Source: an uncultured bacterium
Lineage (GTDB): Bacteria; Patescibacteria; Microgenomatia; Levybacterales; UBA12049
Length of the DNA: 6,513 nt
Reading direction: 5' to 3'
NCBI GenBank assembly: GCA_946885425.1
Contig: CAMPGJ010000063.1
Span: 1 to 6,513 of the forward strand
A program made the position numbers and the translations under genes. The notes beneath the pieces are model-generated. The model searched no databases. It worked only from the letters and a program-made list of their open reading frames with translations, and had not been told where the DNA came from. Positions 5,520-6,513 of the stretch are shown piece by piece (within the stretch, counting starts at the first letter, position 1; each line of letters opens with the position of its first letter).

Positions 5520-5578
5520 GTGGAGGGTGGTGTCTTATGACATATTGCCGAAAGGCTTTATTAAGACACCACCCCCAC
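5520..5578 (+). other. Long stable hairpin with GNRA-capped inner stem
   Basis: GGGTGGTGTCTTA (5525-5537) pairs perfectly with TAAGACACCACCC (5562-5574). The stem extends by GTGG (5520-5523) with CCAC (5575-5578) across a bulged A5524, giving 17 pairs. The 24-nt loop holds a second small stem GCC-GAAA-GGC (5547-5556) with a GNRA tetraloop. No U-run follows on either strand. It could be the end structure of the zinc operon mRNA, a processed small RNA, or a mobile palindromic element. Confidence 0.65.
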
Positions 5579-5597
5579 TCTACCTACATTTAATTTA

Positions 5598-5630
5598 AAT
5601 ATCCAATTTCAAATTTCAAATATCCAATGA
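5598..5630. repeat. Family 2 'ATCCAAT' array, intergenic copy
   Basis: The words AATATCCAAT, TTCAAATTTCAAA and TATCCAATGA belong to the same vocabulary as the coding copy at 1062-1100. Here the array has no reading frame to serve, showing that this family also lives between genes. Confidence 0.65.
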
Positions 5631-5641
5631 ATAATAAACAA

Positions 5642-5731
5642 ATATTCTTCGAGCGACTATAGGGAGTCGAGAAGTAGGTATGATATCTTCCACCAAGTTC
5701 TCGACTTCGTTACACTCCGCTCGAACAATAT
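5642..5731. repeat. Inverted pair of a 26-28-bp repeat
   Basis: The left unit (5648-5673) begins TTCGAGCG and ends AGTCGAGAA. The right unit (5698-5725) is the reverse complement at both ends: TTCTCGACT (5698-5706) and CGCTCGAA (5718-5725). The unit centres differ. Outer pairing extends to 5642-5655 with 5718-5731, 13 of 14 bases. The spacer between units is 24 nt. The arrangement would form a long cruciform or a transcript hairpin with an internal loop. No gene lies here. Confidence 0.7.
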
Positions 5732-5794
5732 ATTTCTGTATTTAGCCATTCCGCATGAATTGGTTTATTAGGCTATTAATATAATCTTATAGTC

Positions 5795-5824
5795 TTGACA
5801 TTTTGAGCCTGAATAGTATATAAT
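5795..5824 (+). promoter_or_regulatory. Promoter of the membrane glycosyltransferase-like gene
   Basis: A perfect TTGACA (5795-5800) and a perfect TATAAT (5819-5824) are separated by 18 nt; an overlapping TATATA gives 16. Transcription would start around 5831, about 175 nt before the ATG. Nearly all of that leader is the tandem repeat described next. Confidence 0.8.
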
Positions 5825-5844
5825 ACATGAGTAATAATATGTTG

Positions 5845-6006
5845 AAAATGTCTACATGGTTTTATGGCTGTATGGTTCTTTAACCATGCAACCATCTGAC
5901 CATTGAACCATCATTACATTTATATTAAAAATGGCTACATGGTTTTATGGCTCTATGGTTCTCTAACCATTCAACCATCTGACCATTGAACTATCATTAC
6001 ATTTAT
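5845..6006 (+). repeat. Two tandem 83-bp repeats forming the leader of the last gene
   Basis: Copy 1 (5845-5923) and copy 2 (5928-6006) align at an offset of 83 with about five mismatches. Each contains several ATGGTT words followed by several AACCAT words. Each can therefore fold, for example ATGGTT (5872-5877) with AACCAT (5882-5887). Copy 2 ends exactly in the AT of the ATG start codon at 6005. Copy 1 ends in the same bases but continues as TATATT, so it has no start codon. Confidence 0.85.
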
Positions 6007-6513
6007 GAAAAAGCTATTTCAAAATACACTACTCTTTCTCTTCCTGGCTGTGGTTATGGCTTTTTCTGTGCGTGGTTTGCCGGGAAACCCTTCAGCAGCA
6101 GAATTGAATGCTGATAAATGGAAGGACAATGGTCCAATGGAATTGTCTCCTGAAAGAGGTCGTTATGCTCTCCTCTATTCTCTTGCAGAAAATCAATCAT
6201 TTTCTTTCTCTCTTGATCTTGCCAAATTTTCCACTCCCGACTTAGCGTATCAAAATGGAAAATATGTATCTCTTTTTGCTCCTGGTGTTTCATTTTTCGC
6301 AGTGCCTGGATATTTGCTTGGTAAAATGGCCGGATTTGCACAAGTAGGAGCGTTCTCAGCTATAGCGTTTTTTGCTATTATCAATGCTTTTCTTATCCGT
6401 GCTATTGCCATTCGTATGGGAGCACACCCGTTAGCTGGTACCATCGGCGGTGTCGGATTTTTGTTTGCTTCGCCTGCATTTGCCTATGCTGTATCACTCT
6501 ATCAACATCACGT
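6005..6513 (+). CDS. Multi-pass membrane protein, GT-C (ArnT/PMT-like) glycosyltransferase candidate, 3' truncated by window
   Basis: 169 codons are visible and the frame is open to the window edge. TM1 is about residues 9-25. A long loop follows with ELSPERGRYALLYSLAE (46-62) and then NGKYVSLFAPG (84-94). Further TM segments lie at about 88-107, 113-137 and 143-163. The 'RYaL.ysL.E ... nGkYvS..APG.sf.avPgYLLG' pattern resembles the first outer loop of bacterial ArnT/PMT-like GT-C enzymes, which move sugars from polyprenyl-phosphate donors to outward-facing acceptors. The acidic catalytic residue cannot be assigned with certainty. If right, it fits with the DPM-synthase-like domain upstream, which would make such donors. 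No Shine-Dalgarno is seen; the start codon sits at the end of a repeat. The ATG is chosen for the Lys-Lys plus hydrophobic N-terminus. Confidence 0.65.
   Translation, partial: MKKLFQNTLLFLFLAVVMAFSVRGLPGNPSAAELNADKWKDNGPMELSPERGRYALLYSLAENQSFSFSLDLAKFSTPDLAYQNGKYVSLFAPGVSFFAVPGYLLGKMAGFAQVGAFSAIAFFAIINAFLIRAIAIRMGAHPLAGTIGGVGFLFASPAFAYAVSLYQHH

Noticed and set aside
5651..5670. CTATAGGGAG resembling the 3' half of a T7 promoter
   Set aside because: The upstream half of the T7 promoter is absent and the motif lies in the variable centre of a dispersed inverted repeat; a coincidence.
5780..5785. Second TATAAT box upstream of the last gene
   Set aside because: No acceptable -35 at 16-18 nt upstream was found, whereas 5795-5824 has both boxes.
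6054..6444. Minus-strand open frames over the last gene
   Set aside because: They are antisense to a frame with TM segments and an APG-type motif and lie downstream of a consensus plus-strand promoter.

Overview
The window looks like part of a Candidate Phyla Radiation (Patescibacteria) genome, most like Microgenomates. This is an inference. It rests on the AT-rich sequence, very divergent membrane glycosyltransferases, weak or absent Shine-Dalgarno sites, and many short A/T-rich 'word' repeats lying both between and inside genes. TGA behaves as a normal stop. No rRNA, tRNA, CRISPR array, transposase or phage gene was seen.

Layout. Positions 1-98 may hold the tail of an upstream gene, ending in a 13-bp hairpin. 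Positions 209-4189 are one uninterrupted gene of 1326 codons. It fuses three glycosyltransferases: a soluble GT2 of dolichyl-phosphate-mannose-synthase type, a membrane-embedded GT2 of the processive (QxxRW) type, and a GT4 (GT-B fold) enzyme. The first GT2 domain carries two in-frame copies of a 35-bp repeat, and a third copy lies just upstream of the start. The two linkers between enzyme domains carry other repeat families. One of these families is also found in the intergenic DNA at 5598-5630. Positions 4190-4347 form a nested inverted-repeat spacer.

Positions 4370-5476 hold a compact, visibly GC-richer operon. It has a consensus-like promoter, a leader that can fold as an attenuator, and four tiny tandem genes (43, 82, 50 and 142 aa). 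Three of them are built around CxxC zinc-binding knuckles. I do not recognise any of the four as a named family. This operon and the triple fusion are the best candidates for something undescribed.

Positions 5477-6004 contain no gene but are dense in structure: two hairpins, a repeat array, a 90-bp inverted-repeat pair, a near-consensus promoter and two tandem 83-bp repeats. The start codon of the last gene lies at the end of the second tandem copy. That gene (6005 to the window edge) is the N-terminal part of a multi-pass membrane protein resembling GT-C (ArnT/PMT-like) glycosyltransferases.

Taken together, the large genes suggest a cell-surface glycan or glycolipid locus, interrupted by an unrelated small zinc-protein operon.
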